64,000 nucleotides of DNA from a bacterium (GCA_021778415.1 JAJYCL010000006.1:1-64000), one strand, 5' to 3'; counted from the stretch's first letter, positions 51,871-61,585 are shown. The notes: generated by a model from the sequence alone, not told the origin. Program-made: numbers and translations.

Positions 51871-53766
51871 GTGACTATTTCGCTCGCTTTGCGTGCGCTA
51901 TGCGCCGCTGCGCTCATCGCCTCGTTCCCTTCGTTGGCTCGCGCCGCCACGGCCACGCCGTCGCCAACGCCGACACCGCTGCATACCGTTGAGCACGTGG
52001 TGACGGCCGATCGCACAAACGAAACGCTTCGTAACGTCATCAGAACAACATTTGTCGTCACCCACGCACAGATCGTGCGCAACGGCTGGCGCACGGTCGG
52101 CGATGCACTCGCCGATGTGCCGGGAGTCCAAATCTCCCAATACGGTGCCATTGGCGCGGGCTCGGATTTCGGTCTTCGCGGAAGTAGTTCCGCGCAAACC
52201 TTAGTCCTCATCGATGGCCTTCCGGCTCCGGGGGCATTTTCCGGTAGCGTCGCGCTTTCTGCGCTCACGACGCAAAATGTCGATCACATTGAAATCGTCG
52301 AGGGCGGCGGATCGACGCTCTATGGCACCGGCGCCATCGGCGGTATTATCAACGTCATCACGCGCACTGGTCATTATGCACCGAGCGCGTCGCTTGAGTT
52401 TGGAAGCTTCGCGGATACGACGACGCGATTGGCGATCGACGGATTCTCGTTCGAGCGCATTACGGCCGCAAATGCGTTTTCGCTTCCGGCAAACACTAGC
52501 GGCCTCACAGCGCAACCCAACGCCGATTACCGTGAAACGACCCTTCAATACGGCTCGAAAACTCGTTTGCGCGGCCTGGATGCAACGTGGCATGTTCAGC
52601 TTGAAAATGATGATCTCGGCGTGCCCGGGCCGATTGGTTCTACCTCGCTTACCAGCCGCGAAGAAGATCGCAATGCCACGGCATCGCTTTCGCTGACCCG
52701 AACTGCCGGTGCGGCGAGTACGACGCTTGCCCTGGGTGGCTCGCGTCAAACGATCGGCTACGGCTGTAGCGCTTCCGATCCGAATTGTTATCAGAAGACC
52801 CAATCGATCAACATCGATTCGCGCCTGTCGCTGGGATTACGGCACAGCCTCGATCTCGCAAGCCAGCATCTCATCTACGGAATCGATCTTGCTCGCGGAG
52901 TCGCGCGAACCGATAGCGGTGGCGCAACTCCCTTGTCGGTTGTTAGCAATCCCTTTGCGCAAACCGCTGCCTACATTCAGGACCGTCTGCTACCGAACAA
53001 ACGCTTGCAACTTTCCTTTGGACTGCGCGGCGAGCGAGACGCTCAGTTCGGTGGCGAATTTTCACCGTCGATCGGTCTCCTCGCGCGATTAACCAACGAT
53101 CTTTCGATCAAGGGCAATTACGCATCGGCATTCCGCGCCCCAAACGCCAGTGAGCTGTATTTTCCGGGGTACGGGAACTCGGCTCTCAAGGCCGAACGCG
53201 CCCGCGTGGCCGATCTCTCGCTCGTTAACGATGCCATACTCGGCGGCGCAACCATAACCTGGTTCTCGAACACCACGCGCAACCTCATTGTCCCCGTGTT
53301 AGTCGACCCCGTGAATTTTATCTATCAAGCGAAAAACTTCGACCTCGCTACTATCCGCGGCGTCACGCTCTCGGTGCGCACGCGCCCCGCGCACGGTTTT
53401 TCATCGAATCTCGAAGTCACGGATCTCTACACCGCAACCGATATCACGTCGGGAATGAGGCTTTCCAACGATCCGGTGTTCAATGTCGGAGTCGGACTGC
53501 AGTATCGCGCCGACAAGCGTGGGATTTTCAGCGATGCGGGTATTCACGTACAATCGATCGGACCGCGTGGGACGGTCGATCCTACGCAGCCGCTCTTCGA
53601 TCAACCGGCGGCGTACTCGCAAACAAACGCCTATGCACGCTTCCGCCTCGGAGAACGCGCCATGCTTGCGTTACGCGTGACGAATCTCGGCAACGAACGC
53701 TATGCCCAAATTGGCGGATTTCCGATGCCGGGTCGCGCGTTCTCCCTGGAGTTATCGACACGCTAG
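51871..53766 (+). CDS. btuB: TonB-dependent vitamin B12 receptor
   Basis: The GTG at 51871 has AAGGA at nine bases upstream. A TTG at 51862 is in frame but too close to that site. The 631-residue product has a signal ending ARA and a short PSPTPTP linker. The plug follows (VTADRTNETLRNVIRTTFVV, VGDALADVPGVQISQYG, TLVLIDGLP, VEGGGSTLYGTGAIGGIINV), then a C-terminal barrel ending in an aromatic-containing strand. BtuB imports cobalamins across the outer membrane. The upstream B12 riboswitch supports this assignment over siderophores. Confidence 0.88.
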   Translation: MTISLALRALCAAALIASFPSLARAATATPSPTPTPLHTVEHVVTADRTNETLRNVIRTTFVVTHAQIVRNGWRTVGDALADVPGVQISQYGAIGAGSDFGLRGSSSAQTLVLIDGLPAPGAFSGSVALSALTTQNVDHIEIVEGGGSTLYGTGAIGGIINVITRTGHYAPSASLEFGSFADTTTRLAIDGFSFERITAANAFSLPANTSGLTAQPNADYRETTLQYGSKTRLRGLDATWHVQLENDDLGVPGPIGSTSLTSREEDRNATASLSLTRTAGAASTTLALGGSRQTIGYGCSASDPNCYQKTQSINIDSRLSLGLRHSLDLASQHLIYGIDLARGVARTDSGGATPLSVVSNPFAQTAAYIQDRLLPNKRLQLSFGLRGERDAQFGGEFSPSIGLLARLTNDLSIKGNYASAFRAPNASELYFPGYGNSALKAERARVADLSLVNDAILGGATITWFSNTTRNLIVPVLVDPVNFIYQAKNFDLATIRGVTLSVRTRPAHGFSSNLEVTDLYTATDITSGMRLSNDPVFNVGVGLQYRADKRGIFSDAGIHVQSIGPRGTVDPTQPLFDQPAAYSQTNAYARFRLGERAMLALRVTNLGNERYAQIGGFPMPGRAFSLELSTR

Positions 53767-53773
53767 GAGTGCA

Positions 53774-54748
53774 ATGCGCGGACTAATCGTGCTGACGCTG
53801 GCAACCTGCGTCAGTGCCATTGTCGGCCTGTTAGCCGGTGCAACATGGTTTGCACCGGCAACACTCCTCGCTGCATTTTCTCAACATCATAGCGATGCTG
53901 CCACGATTTTGTGGCAATTACGACTTCCACGCATTATCGTCGTCGCCGTCGCCGGCGGTTCCCTCGGAGTCGGTGGCGCGCTCCTTCAGGGCTTGCTTCG
54001 TAACCCGCTCGTCGATCCATATCTCACCGGCACCAGTGCGGGCGCTGCATGCGCAATCGCCATCGGCGTCGTCCTCGGCATCGCAGCTCCAGCGCTGCCG
54101 GCAATCGGTTTTCTCGCCGGTCTCGGTACGGCGGCCGTCGTCGCATTGCTTGCGCGACGCGGAAGCGGCATCGATGCCAATCGACTCATCGTCGCCGGCG
54201 TTTCCGTCAGTGCATTGCTCTCGGCGGTGATCACCGTCGTGCTCCTCCATGCCAGCGATATGGATTCGACGCAAGCCATCCTTTCGTGGCTTGCCGGTTC
54301 ACCGGCCGGACGCGGCTGGCCGGAAATTCGCGCTGCGGTTCCGTACGCTGCGGTCGGGTTCGTCCTCGCCGTCGCGATGAGTCGCCCGCTCGATGCACTC
54401 CGTTTGGGCGATCAACGCGCGCGCTCACTCGGCGTCAATGTCGGCGTCGCACAATGGTTCATTTTGGCAGCCACATCATTACTGGCTGCGGCGGCCGTCA
54501 GTCTGTGCGGGATGCTCGGATTTGTCGGCCTCATCGTGCCCCACATTGCGCGCCGCGCCGTCGGTTCCGGTGCCTTTGCGCTCATTCCGGCAAGCGCGCT
54601 CCTCGGCGCGTCGATGTCGATTCTTGCCGATGCGATCGGGAGAACCATCATCGCGCCGTCGGAAGTACCGCTCGGCGTTATCCTCGCGTTTTTCGGCGTT
54701 CCAGCCTTTCTCTATCTCATCGCACGCACGCATCGGTCGCAGGCATGA
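53774..54748 (+). CDS. btuC: Cobalamin ABC transporter permease (FecCD family)
   Basis: The ATG at 53774 has AGGAGT just upstream, 7 bp after btuB. The 324-residue protein has about nine to ten helices. FecCD signatures include LRLPRIIVVAVAGGSLGVGG, GALLQGLLRNPLVDPYLTG and GFVGLIVPHIARRAVG. It is the inner-membrane channel for corrinoids with BtuD and BtuF. The btuD start overlaps its stop (ATGA). Confidence 0.85.
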   Translation: MRGLIVLTLATCVSAIVGLLAGATWFAPATLLAAFSQHHSDAATILWQLRLPRIIVVAVAGGSLGVGGALLQGLLRNPLVDPYLTGTSAGAACAIAIGVVLGIAAPALPAIGFLAGLGTAAVVALLARRGSGIDANRLIVAGVSVSALLSAVITVVLLHASDMDSTQAILSWLAGSPAGRGWPEIRAAVPYAAVGFVLAVAMSRPLDALRLGDQRARSLGVNVGVAQWFILAATSLLAAAAVSLCGMLGFVGLIVPHIARRAVGSGAFALIPASALLGASMSILADAIGRTIIAPSEVPLGVILAFFGVPAFLYLIARTHRSQA

Positions 54749-55518
54749 TTGAGATTCGACATCTAGATCTGGCTATCGGCAAACGCCGACTCGTCGGCGA
54801 TATCTCCGTAACGATCCCGCGCGGCGAATTTGTTGCGCTGCTCGGGCCGAACGGCGTGGGAAAAACGACTTTTTTGCGCTCGCTCTGCGGCCTGCATTCG
54901 GTGCCGACGGGGCGCGTCTACCTCGACGGCGAGGATCTCTCCGTCATGTCGATTCATGCGCGCGCCCACAAAGTCGCCTATCTTGCCACCGATGACCTTT
55001 TCGACGATGCCTTGCTCGTGCGCGATGTCATTGCCAGCGGCCGTTACGCCCATCGTGTTTGGTGGCGCTGGGATGAATCGCCCGATGATCGCGCCGCCAT
55101 CGAAGCGGCGATGGATGCGGTGCGTATGACGCCGTTTGCCGGCCGCCGATTTACGACGCTCTCGTCCGGTGAGCGGCAACGCGTTTGGATCGCGATGGCA
55201 CTGGCACAAGAGGCACCGATCTTGCTCCTCGATGAGCCGACCGGGCACCTCGATGTTCGCGTCGCGGACGCGATCCTGACCCTTTTGCGCGAACGCTCCC
55301 GCGCCGGAACAACGATTCTCTGCGCTATTCACGATCTCAACGAGGCAGCCGCATTCGCCGATCGCATGCTCCTCTTCGGCTGCGAACGCATGCTCACGTG
55401 CGCGCCGCCCGATGAACTCTTGGCTGGCGACCACCTCCAGAGCGCGTATGGGATCGCCATGCAGCCCATCATGTTAGCGAACGGGCAGTTGCGGGTTTTT
55501 CCCGCTCGTAAGGCGTAA
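54745..55518 (+). CDS. btuD: Cobalamin ABC transporter ATP-binding protein
   Basis: The ATG at 54745 overlaps the btuC stop. The 257-residue ATPase has Walker A LLGPNGVGKTTF, signature LSSGERQRVWIAMALAQ, Walker B ILLLDEPTGHLD and the switch His in CAIHDLNEAAAF. The long frame upstream is btuC in another frame. It is the last clear member of the riboswitch-controlled btuBCD operon. Confidence 0.9.
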   Translation: MIEIRHLDLAIGKRRLVGDISVTIPRGEFVALLGPNGVGKTTFLRSLCGLHSVPTGRVYLDGEDLSVMSIHARAHKVAYLATDDLFDDALLVRDVIASGRYAHRVWWRWDESPDDRAAIEAAMDAVRMTPFAGRRFTTLSSGERQRVWIAMALAQEAPILLLDEPTGHLDVRVADAILTLLRERSRAGTTILCAIHDLNEAAAFADRMLLFGCERMLTCAPPDELLAGDHLQSAYGIAMQPIMLANGQLRVFPARKA

Positions 55519-55564
55519 TGACGCCGATGGCGGTATTCGCCGCAGACAATGGAGGATGGTTCAC

Positions 55565-55837
55565 GTGAAATCGATCTCTCGCAAAGATGCCCTCAAAGCC
55601 TTCGTCGTTCTCCCGGCTATGGCAGCTCTCGGTGCGGCGCTCGCGCAGCCGGCTGAGGCAAAAGGCACAAAAGCACAATTCAAATATCGCGACAAACCCA
55701 ACGGCAAGAAAATGTGCGCGAATTGCTCGCTCTTTCTTCCCGGGAAGACCGCGACGGCGGCCGGCCAATGCAAAGTGGTTGCCGGTTTTGTCAGCCCGCA
55801 CGGCTGGTGTATCGCCTACGGTCCCAAAGCGAAGTAA
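55565..55837 (+). CDS. High-potential iron-sulfur protein (HiPIP)
   Basis: The GTG at 55565 has GGAGG nine bases upstream. An ATG at 55556 directly follows that site and is less likely. The 90-residue product has a signal-like N-terminus (SRKDALKAFVVLPAM, possibly a weak Tat type) and the HiPIP cluster pattern KMCANCSLF, GQCKVVAG and SPHGWC (C-x2-C, C, C). HiPIPs are small periplasmic 4Fe-4S carriers between cytochrome bc complexes and terminal acceptors. It sits 46 bp after btuD, followed by a strong terminator, so it may share the operon or have its own promoter. Confidence 0.85.
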   Translation: MKSISRKDALKAFVVLPAMAALGAALAQPAEAKGTKAQFKYRDKPNGKKMCANCSLFLPGKTATAAGQCKVVAGFVSPHGWCIAYGPKAK

Positions 55838-55849
55838 CACGACGCAAGA

Positions 55850-55892
55850 AAAAAGGGACGGGGTGGCACGTTGTGCCGCCTCGCCCCTTTTT
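55850..55892. terminator. Bidirectional intrinsic terminator
   Basis: A 20-bp stem (55850-55869 with 55873-55892, 17 of 20 matching, loop GTT) has A-rich and T-rich ends: AAAAAGGG on one side and CCCCTTTTT on the other. It lies between the HiPIP gene and the convergent TonB receptor gene. It can terminate both transcripts. Confidence 0.85.
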
Positions 55893-55911
55893 CTTTGCGC
55901 ATTTTGCGCTC

Positions 55912-58716
55912 CTAGACGGATTGCGAGAATGTCAGCATCATCGTTCGTGATGGAAGACCGAAGAGTTCGCCGGTTCCCGTATTTACAAATTGTTGTATCG
56001 AGTTCGCATCGTGAAAAAATTGGTTTTCGGGGACAAAAAGTTGATGTCCAAAATACCCGTAGTTTTGCACATTCTGATTGAAGACATTTTGCACACCGAG
56101 ACGCACAGCCAATCCATTACTCAACGTCTTGCCAAGGAAACCATTAAAGTAATTATAGCCCGGGCGCATCGATGGGTTATTCGGTCCAATAAAGAATGCA
56201 TCTAGGCGAGCTTCATACCCATTTTTCGCGTAGTCGATTCCAAGGGATGCTTTATGCGTCGGCAGGAAGGCGATTTGAGCGCCGTTGATGATTGTCGGAT
56301 TATTTGCCAGAATCGAATCCGGGATTCCGGTTTGAATGCCGGATTGAATATCGTAGCTATAATCGAGATAGACGTTGCGGTTAAAGCGCTGGCGACCGCT
56401 AATTTCAATGCCGCGGTATTGTGCGTTTGCCGCATTATACGTGGTACTAATTCCCAGAAGTGCACTTACGTTCGCTGCCGTCACCGGTTGGCCGCCAACC
56501 TGACATCCAATACTATCGATTTTCGATGCGTATTGAGCCAAAGAAAGCGGATCGAGGGTGACACCCGGGAACTGCGAAAGCGGTTCCGACGCCGCGAAGA
56601 GTTGGTTACCGACGTTCGTTGAGTAGACATTCACCTGAACGGATGAATCGCGCGTGAAGCTATGAGCATAGCCGAACTCAAGATCGTTCGCCTTCTTCGA
56701 CGTAATCGCCGGATTTCCGCCCGAGCCGATGGTGTTAATGAAGCAATTCGGATTCAGGCTCGATGGGTTCCCATTAATAACCGGTGCTCCGGAGGCTTTA
56801 AGTTCCGGTGCCGGATCTCCGGTTGTATGTCCATAGGTAAAGCGGAAAACATCGTGGCCGCTCTTCGGACGCACGACAAACGAGATGCGAGGGTCCACAT
56901 TCGTTTGACCGGTAACGCTTGATTTTTTCAACCAGGCATTGGCAAAGACCGAGACGTGACGCGAAAGAAATGCCGATCCGCGGACAAAGCCGCTTCCGTA
57001 TCCTAAGGCTGCCGGGGCGGAGTAATCAAACGTTCCCAGCGTTGGAGCGTTGGGGTCGTTATAGTTAAGTCGCGTTTGCAATTGGTGCTCGACAAAATAC
57101 CCGAATCCGAGATCGGTCTTATCGTTTGCAATGTCGTCGGAGAGCATGAGCCCCGTCGAGTTCGTGAATTGCGAATAGACGTACCCGGTATAGATCCCGA
57201 GCGTGGGGTCGAAGCCACCGGCAACTTGCGATGATTTATAGAATTTATAGTGATCGAAAAACATATCGGCTGCGTACGTCGATTTTTTCGAAATCGTCGT
57301 GATGCGCGCGTGATAGTCGAAAAACGACGTACCACGTTTGCGATTTGGCCCGCCACCGGCGGGGCCGTAGGAATTGGCTGCATATTGTGCGGCGGAGTAA
57401 CATGCGTTCGGGTTGCTATCCGTCGAAACGAGATATCCCGAGGTCGTTCCAGCCGGATCGCTCGGCAAGGCACAGTTACCGGGATTCGCTTGAATGAGCC
57501 CCAAGCGCGAATCATACGGAATATTGTCGCCGTCGCCGTTTCCCGTTGAATCGGCTTCTTGACCGGCCGCGTACCAGGCTGCGGTGATATCGGTATTTCC
57601 CGAAAGCGCGTACCGGAACTTCACAAGGCCGGTGCGCAGCGTCGTATCTCCGGTGACGCGATAGGTATTCGCAGCGAGGTTACACGATGTCAGATCGGGA
57701 TTCGGCTGCGCGGGGCACGGATTGATGCCAAAGTTATTCGGACGCGACGACTGCGCGATCTGAGCTCCCGGGAACATGCCGTAGAGACCTTGGACTCCGC
57801 CGGCCAAAGCATAGCCGAGACGACCGATCGTTCCCGTTGCTTTGAATGCCGTCTTCTGCTGGCCTTGATCGCCGATGCCTAGTATCAGCGACATCGAACG
57901 GTTACGCGTCGGATTTAAGGTCTGCATATCGATGGTTCCGCCGGTTGCGTCGGTTCCATACAAACCGCTCGCACCCGATCCGAAGGTTACTTGCACTTTG
58001 TTCAGTGCAAGAAACGATGCTGCAGCATAATTGAATGAACCGGAATACGTCCCGTACGGATGGTTGATTCCATAGACACCCTGCGGGCCAACCGGATGAC
58101 CGTCAAGCAATGCTTGAGTCTCGGTTTCACCTAACCCACGAATATCGATGTACGAGTCGTCACCTTGAGCGGCAGTCTGGCCGCTCCCGGCAAAATTCAC
58201 GCCCGGCAAATTGTGCAACAATTCCGCCGCTCGAAGATAGCCTTCGTCGTTGAGCAACTGCGCGTCGATTGATTTCGTAATCGTTGTCGTTGCGGCGAGC
58301 GCGCCGCCGGCACGCGAGGTCACGGTAGCGATCGTCTTGAGGCTACCCGTCGTGGCAACGCGCGAAAGCGACAATCGAACCGCGACGGTCGATCCACCGG
58401 CCACAGCGACGATATCGGAACGAACCAGCCCATAGCCATGCGCATCGACGCCTACTTCGTACAGTCCAGGCGACACGTTGGCAAAGGAGTAGTTTCCTTG
58501 ATCGTCGGTACTCGTGGTTTGGAAGATTTTTCCGCTGTGTTGAAGCGTGACTTTCGCATGAGCAATCGCAAGGCCGGTCGTTTGATCGACGATAATGCCT
58601 GTGATCGTTCCCGTTGTGGTTTGCGCGCTTACCGGTGCGAGGCACAGAATGCCAAACGCGCAAACAAAAAATGCCGACACAATTTTGTGCCAGACATTTC
58701 GTCGGTTTTCTAACAT
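55912..58716 (-). CDS. TonB-dependent receptor, Oar-like, with N-terminal regulatory domain
   Basis: The 934-residue product has a signal (ending VSA) and an N-terminal carboxypeptidase-regulatory-like domain (about 36-125, GTITGIIVDQTTGLAIAHA, DDQGNYSFANVSPGLYEV). The plug domain has LLHNLPGVNFAGSG, SYIDIRGLGETETQALLDG and FGSGASGLYGTDATGGTI. A barrel ends the protein. This is the layout of Oar/SusC-type receptors. The substrate is unknown. A hairpin-rich leader precedes it. It ends opposite the shared terminator. Confidence 0.85.
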   Translation of the reverse strand: MLENRRNVWHKIVSAFFVCAFGILCLAPVSAQTTTGTITGIIVDQTTGLAIAHAKVTLQHSGKIFQTTSTDDQGNYSFANVSPGLYEVGVDAHGYGLVRSDIVAVAGGSTVAVRLSLSRVATTGSLKTIATVTSRAGGALAATTTITKSIDAQLLNDEGYLRAAELLHNLPGVNFAGSGQTAAQGDDSYIDIRGLGETETQALLDGHPVGPQGVYGINHPYGTYSGSFNYAAASFLALNKVQVTFGSGASGLYGTDATGGTIDMQTLNPTRNRSMSLILGIGDQGQQKTAFKATGTIGRLGYALAGGVQGLYGMFPGAQIAQSSRPNNFGINPCPAQPNPDLTSCNLAANTYRVTGDTTLRTGLVKFRYALSGNTDITAAWYAAGQEADSTGNGDGDNIPYDSRLGLIQANPGNCALPSDPAGTTSGYLVSTDSNPNACYSAAQYAANSYGPAGGGPNRKRGTSFFDYHARITTISKKSTYAADMFFDHYKFYKSSQVAGGFDPTLGIYTGYVYSQFTNSTGLMLSDDIANDKTDLGFGYFVEHQLQTRLNYNDPNAPTLGTFDYSAPAALGYGSGFVRGSAFLSRHVSVFANAWLKKSSVTGQTNVDPRISFVVRPKSGHDVFRFTYGHTTGDPAPELKASGAPVINGNPSSLNPNCFINTIGSGGNPAITSKKANDLEFGYAHSFTRDSSVQVNVYSTNVGNQLFAASEPLSQFPGVTLDPLSLAQYASKIDSIGCQVGGQPVTAANVSALLGISTTYNAANAQYRGIEISGRQRFNRNVYLDYSYDIQSGIQTGIPDSILANNPTIINGAQIAFLPTHKASLGIDYAKNGYEARLDAFFIGPNNPSMRPGYNYFNGFLGKTLSNGLAVRLGVQNVFNQNVQNYGYFGHQLFVPENQFFHDANSIQQFVNTGTGELFGLPSRTMMLTFSQSV

Positions 58717-58723
58717 GTAGACT

Positions 58724-58782
58724 CCATCGTCGGAAGCAAGGTAATGCCCCGAGGATAACCGCGCCTTGCTAAGAGCCGATGG
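58724..58782 (-). promoter_or_regulatory. Nested hairpin in the leader of the TonB receptor gene
   Basis: Outer arms CCATCG/CGATGG (58724-58729 and 58777-58782) and inner arms AGCAAGG/CCTTGCT (58735-58741 and 58764-58770) are both perfect and nested. They lie in the 95-bp gap just ahead of the ATG at 58716. No known riboswitch class matches. A leader regulator or protein site is possible. Confidence 0.4.
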
Positions 58783-58811
58783 TCAAAAGATTAACGACTT
58801 CTAACGTCCGC

Positions 58812-60191
58812 TTAAGAGACTCCGACGCGCACGGCTAAGACGGCAAGATCGTCGCTCATGTGATTGCCGCCGCGCTCGCGAACTCTCGCGATGAGCTCAT
58901 CGGCAAGCAGCTGCGGGTCCTCGCTCGCTCGGGCGATGAGCGTGCAGGCGCCTTCGCTCCCTAAAATGTCGCCGCGGCGATCTCGCGCTTCCGAAAGCCC
59001 GTCCGTGGTGAGAACGAGTAAATCCCCTCGCGACAGACTCAAGCGCCGAGTTTCGTACGTCGCCTCCATGACTCCCAAAACCGGTCCCGTAACCTCAAGC
59101 GAGCGCACATCGGCACGGTGCCGCAAAAACGCCGTGTCGTGCCCGGCGCTCGCGTAGAGCAGATAGTGGGATTCAATATCGAGCATTCCTAAAAACATCG
59201 AGACAAAAAGGCTCGGATCGTCAAGGCCGTGCATCAACGCCGTATTTAATTCCGCCAAAATCGTTGCGGGATCGCGACGCGCGAATGCGATGGAACGAAC
59301 CGTGAATTTCACAAACGCCGAAAGAACGGCCGCGTCGATACCCTTTCCGCTAACATCGGCGACCATGACCATGGCCAAGCGATCGGAGAGACGATAGACA
59401 TCAAAAATATCACCGCCGACGGCAACATGCCGCGTCGCAGATTGATATGCGGAGCCGACGCTCGATCCCGGAAGCGCGACGTGCTCGCTTCGTATTGCCC
59501 GCTGCAGAATGTCGGTTGTCGCTCGCTCCGATTCAAGCGCATGATCGACGCGTGAACGATACGCATTGAATAAAATCGCTAAAAGGCCGAAGACCAAAAG
59601 CCAAAATGCCCGCACATAGAGCGTCGCATTGACTTGCTCGATCGTTGCGTCGGAAAGTTGTTTGGAAAGGGCATCGAGATCGGTTCGTATCGTTTGAATT
59701 CGTTGATGCTCATAATCGGCAAAGAGTCGAGTGAACTGATCGATACGTCCGGCGCCTCGCTCGCCGCCCGATAGCATCGGGCGAGCAACTTGATCGCGCC
59801 ATTCATTCTGTGCCGAGACGTATTCGCGCAGGGCGAGCGTTGCATTATCGAGCCGCTCTTCCGCCAACACCACTGCTAACGATTGTGCGCGCTGATCTAA
59901 AATGGAGACAAAAGTCGGATATTGATCGCGATAATACGCCTCGCCCGTAACGACGTACGCGCGAACTGCGCTCTCTTCGGAGACCTGCATGCGTACGAGC
60001 TGCTCGAGCGCAATCTCGGCTTGATCGAGCTTGGCGTGACGATCGAAGGTGGCAGCGATCTGAGCGCGTGTCGAAAATGCCCCTTGAACGGCAATAAAAA
60101 GCGTCACTGCCAGAAAAGCAGTAAAAACGACCGTGGCAGTAATGCGGGGAACCGCAATCCGGAAAGGCACCTGGGTTCCTACGCCGCGCAT
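58812..60191 (-). CDS. Membrane sensor protein phosphatase (CHASE3-like plus SpoIIE/RsbU PP2C)
   Basis: The 459-residue product has a transmembrane helix (14-34) and a periplasmic four-helix region like CHASE3 (35-205, with EESAVRAYVVTGEAYY). A second helix (about 196-212) and a PP2C SpoIIE domain follow. The metal-binding Asp residues are in VGGDIFDVY, ADVSGKGIDAAVLSAF and HMSDDLAVLA. Such enzymes dephosphorylate anti-anti-sigma factors in partner-switching pathways. No partner gene is in the window. It starts 35 bp from the divergent phosphomannomutase. Confidence 0.83.
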   Translation of the reverse strand: MRGVGTQVPFRIAVPRITATVVFTAFLAVTLFIAVQGAFSTRAQIAATFDRHAKLDQAEIALEQLVRMQVSEESAVRAYVVTGEAYYRDQYPTFVSILDQRAQSLAVVLAEERLDNATLALREYVSAQNEWRDQVARPMLSGGERGAGRIDQFTRLFADYEHQRIQTIRTDLDALSKQLSDATIEQVNATLYVRAFWLLVFGLLAILFNAYRSRVDHALESERATTDILQRAIRSEHVALPGSSVGSAYQSATRHVAVGGDIFDVYRLSDRLAMVMVADVSGKGIDAAVLSAFVKFTVRSIAFARRDPATILAELNTALMHGLDDPSLFVSMFLGMLDIESHYLLYASAGHDTAFLRHRADVRSLEVTGPVLGVMEATYETRRLSLSRGDLLVLTTDGLSEARDRRGDILGSEGACTLIARASEDPQLLADELIARVRERGGNHMSDDLAVLAVRVGVS

Positions 60192-60226
60192 AGGTTTCGC
60201 CCTGCGACCCTACGAACCGAAAGCCC

Positions 60227-61576
60227 ATGCTTGACCCGGCGCTTAACGCGATCTTTAAATCCTACGATGTCCGCGGTGTGTACGGAACCGAACTCACTGA
60301 TGAGATCGCCTACGCAATTGGGCGCTGCTACCCGGCGCTGGTGGGTGGAAGCAAGCTCGTGGTCGGCCGAGATATGCGCCCCTCGGGCGTTGCCCTGTTC
60401 GAAGCCTTTGCTCGCGGCGCCACGGAGGCTGGAGCATCGGTCACCGACATTGGCCTCGTCTCAACCGATGCGCTCTATTTCGCGGTCGGAAAATTTGGAT
60501 TCGACGGCGGAATCATGATTACGGCATCGCATAATCCGGCGAAATATAACGGACTGAAGTGCACGCGAGCGAATGCCGAAGCGATCTCCTTCGACGGCGG
60601 TCTGCGTTCGGTCCGAGATCGGATTGCGAATCACGACCTACCGCCAAAGGCGGCTCAGAGCGGTACGGTTGAACAGCGCTTTATCCTCGATGATTTTGCG
60701 CAGCATTGCCTGTCGTTCATCGATCCAAAACAGATCAAGCCGTTCAAGATCGTTATTGACGCGGGGAACGGTATGGCTGGAGCAACCGTACCTCACGTAT
60801 TCAAGCATCTTCCCTGCGAAATTATCCCGCTCTACTTCGAGCTCGACGGAAATTTCCCGAATCACCCCGCGAGCCCGATCGAACCGGAGAACATGGTTGA
60901 TCTCCAGGCAGCCGTTCGTAAGCATGGAAGCGATCTCGGCGTTGCGTTCGATGGAGATGCCGATCGCATGTTCATTGTCGACGAACATGGCAATTTGATC
61001 GATGGAAGCACCGTTACCGCGCTGGTTGCCCTCAACACGTTGCGCAAACATCCAGGTTCGAAAATTCTGTATAATTTGATCTGCAGTAGATCGGTTCCGG
61101 AACTCGTGGAAAAAGCCGGCGGGGTAGCAATTCGCTCACAGGTCGGCCACTCGATTATCAAACAAACGATGCGGGAACGCGACATCTTGTTTGGAGGAGA
61201 GCATAGCGGGCATTTCTATTTCCGCGAAAATTGGTACGCCGATTCCGGCATGATCGCGTTGATGGAATGTTTGGAAGTCTTTTCCCGGACCAACGATCCG
61301 GTCAGCGCCGTCATCGCTCCCATCGATACGCGCTTTCGCTCCGGAGAAATCAATTCGACCGTAGCGGATGCACAGGCAAAAATGTCTCAATTGGAATCGG
61401 TCCACGCCGATGCTCACATCGATCATCTCGATGGCGTGACCATCTCCTATCCAACGTGGTGGATGAACATCCGCCCGTCGAATACCGAGCCGCTATTACG
61501 ACTCAACGTCGAGGGCGATACTCGAGAGCTCATGGAACAAAATCGAGATGCAGCCCTTGCGCTGATTCGTTCGTAA
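60227..61576 (+). CDS. manB: Phosphomannomutase / phosphoglucomutase
   Basis: The 449-residue product begins IFKSYDVRGVYGTELTDEIA. The active-site phosphoserine loop is IMITASHNPAKYNG, the Mg2+ loop is FDGDADRMFIVDE, and the sugar loop is GGEHSGHFYFREN. A C-terminal phosphate-binding RPSNTEPLLRLNVE completes the fold. It interconverts hexose 1- and 6-phosphates for nucleotide-sugar and exopolysaccharide synthesis. All four domains are intact. The 9-bp gap to the Dps-like gene suggests one transcript. Confidence 0.9.
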   Translation: MLDPALNAIFKSYDVRGVYGTELTDEIAYAIGRCYPALVGGSKLVVGRDMRPSGVALFEAFARGATEAGASVTDIGLVSTDALYFAVGKFGFDGGIMITASHNPAKYNGLKCTRANAEAISFDGGLRSVRDRIANHDLPPKAAQSGTVEQRFILDDFAQHCLSFIDPKQIKPFKIVIDAGNGMAGATVPHVFKHLPCEIIPLYFELDGNFPNHPASPIEPENMVDLQAAVRKHGSDLGVAFDGDADRMFIVDEHGNLIDGSTVTALVALNTLRKHPGSKILYNLICSRSVPELVEKAGGVAIRSQVGHSIIKQTMRERDILFGGEHSGHFYFRENWYADSGMIALMECLEVFSRTNDPVSAVIAPIDTRFRSGEINSTVADAQAKMSQLESVHADAHIDHLDGVTISYPTWWMNIRPSNTEPLLRLNVEGDTRELMEQNRDAALALIRS

Positions 61577-61585
61577 GGAATCATC

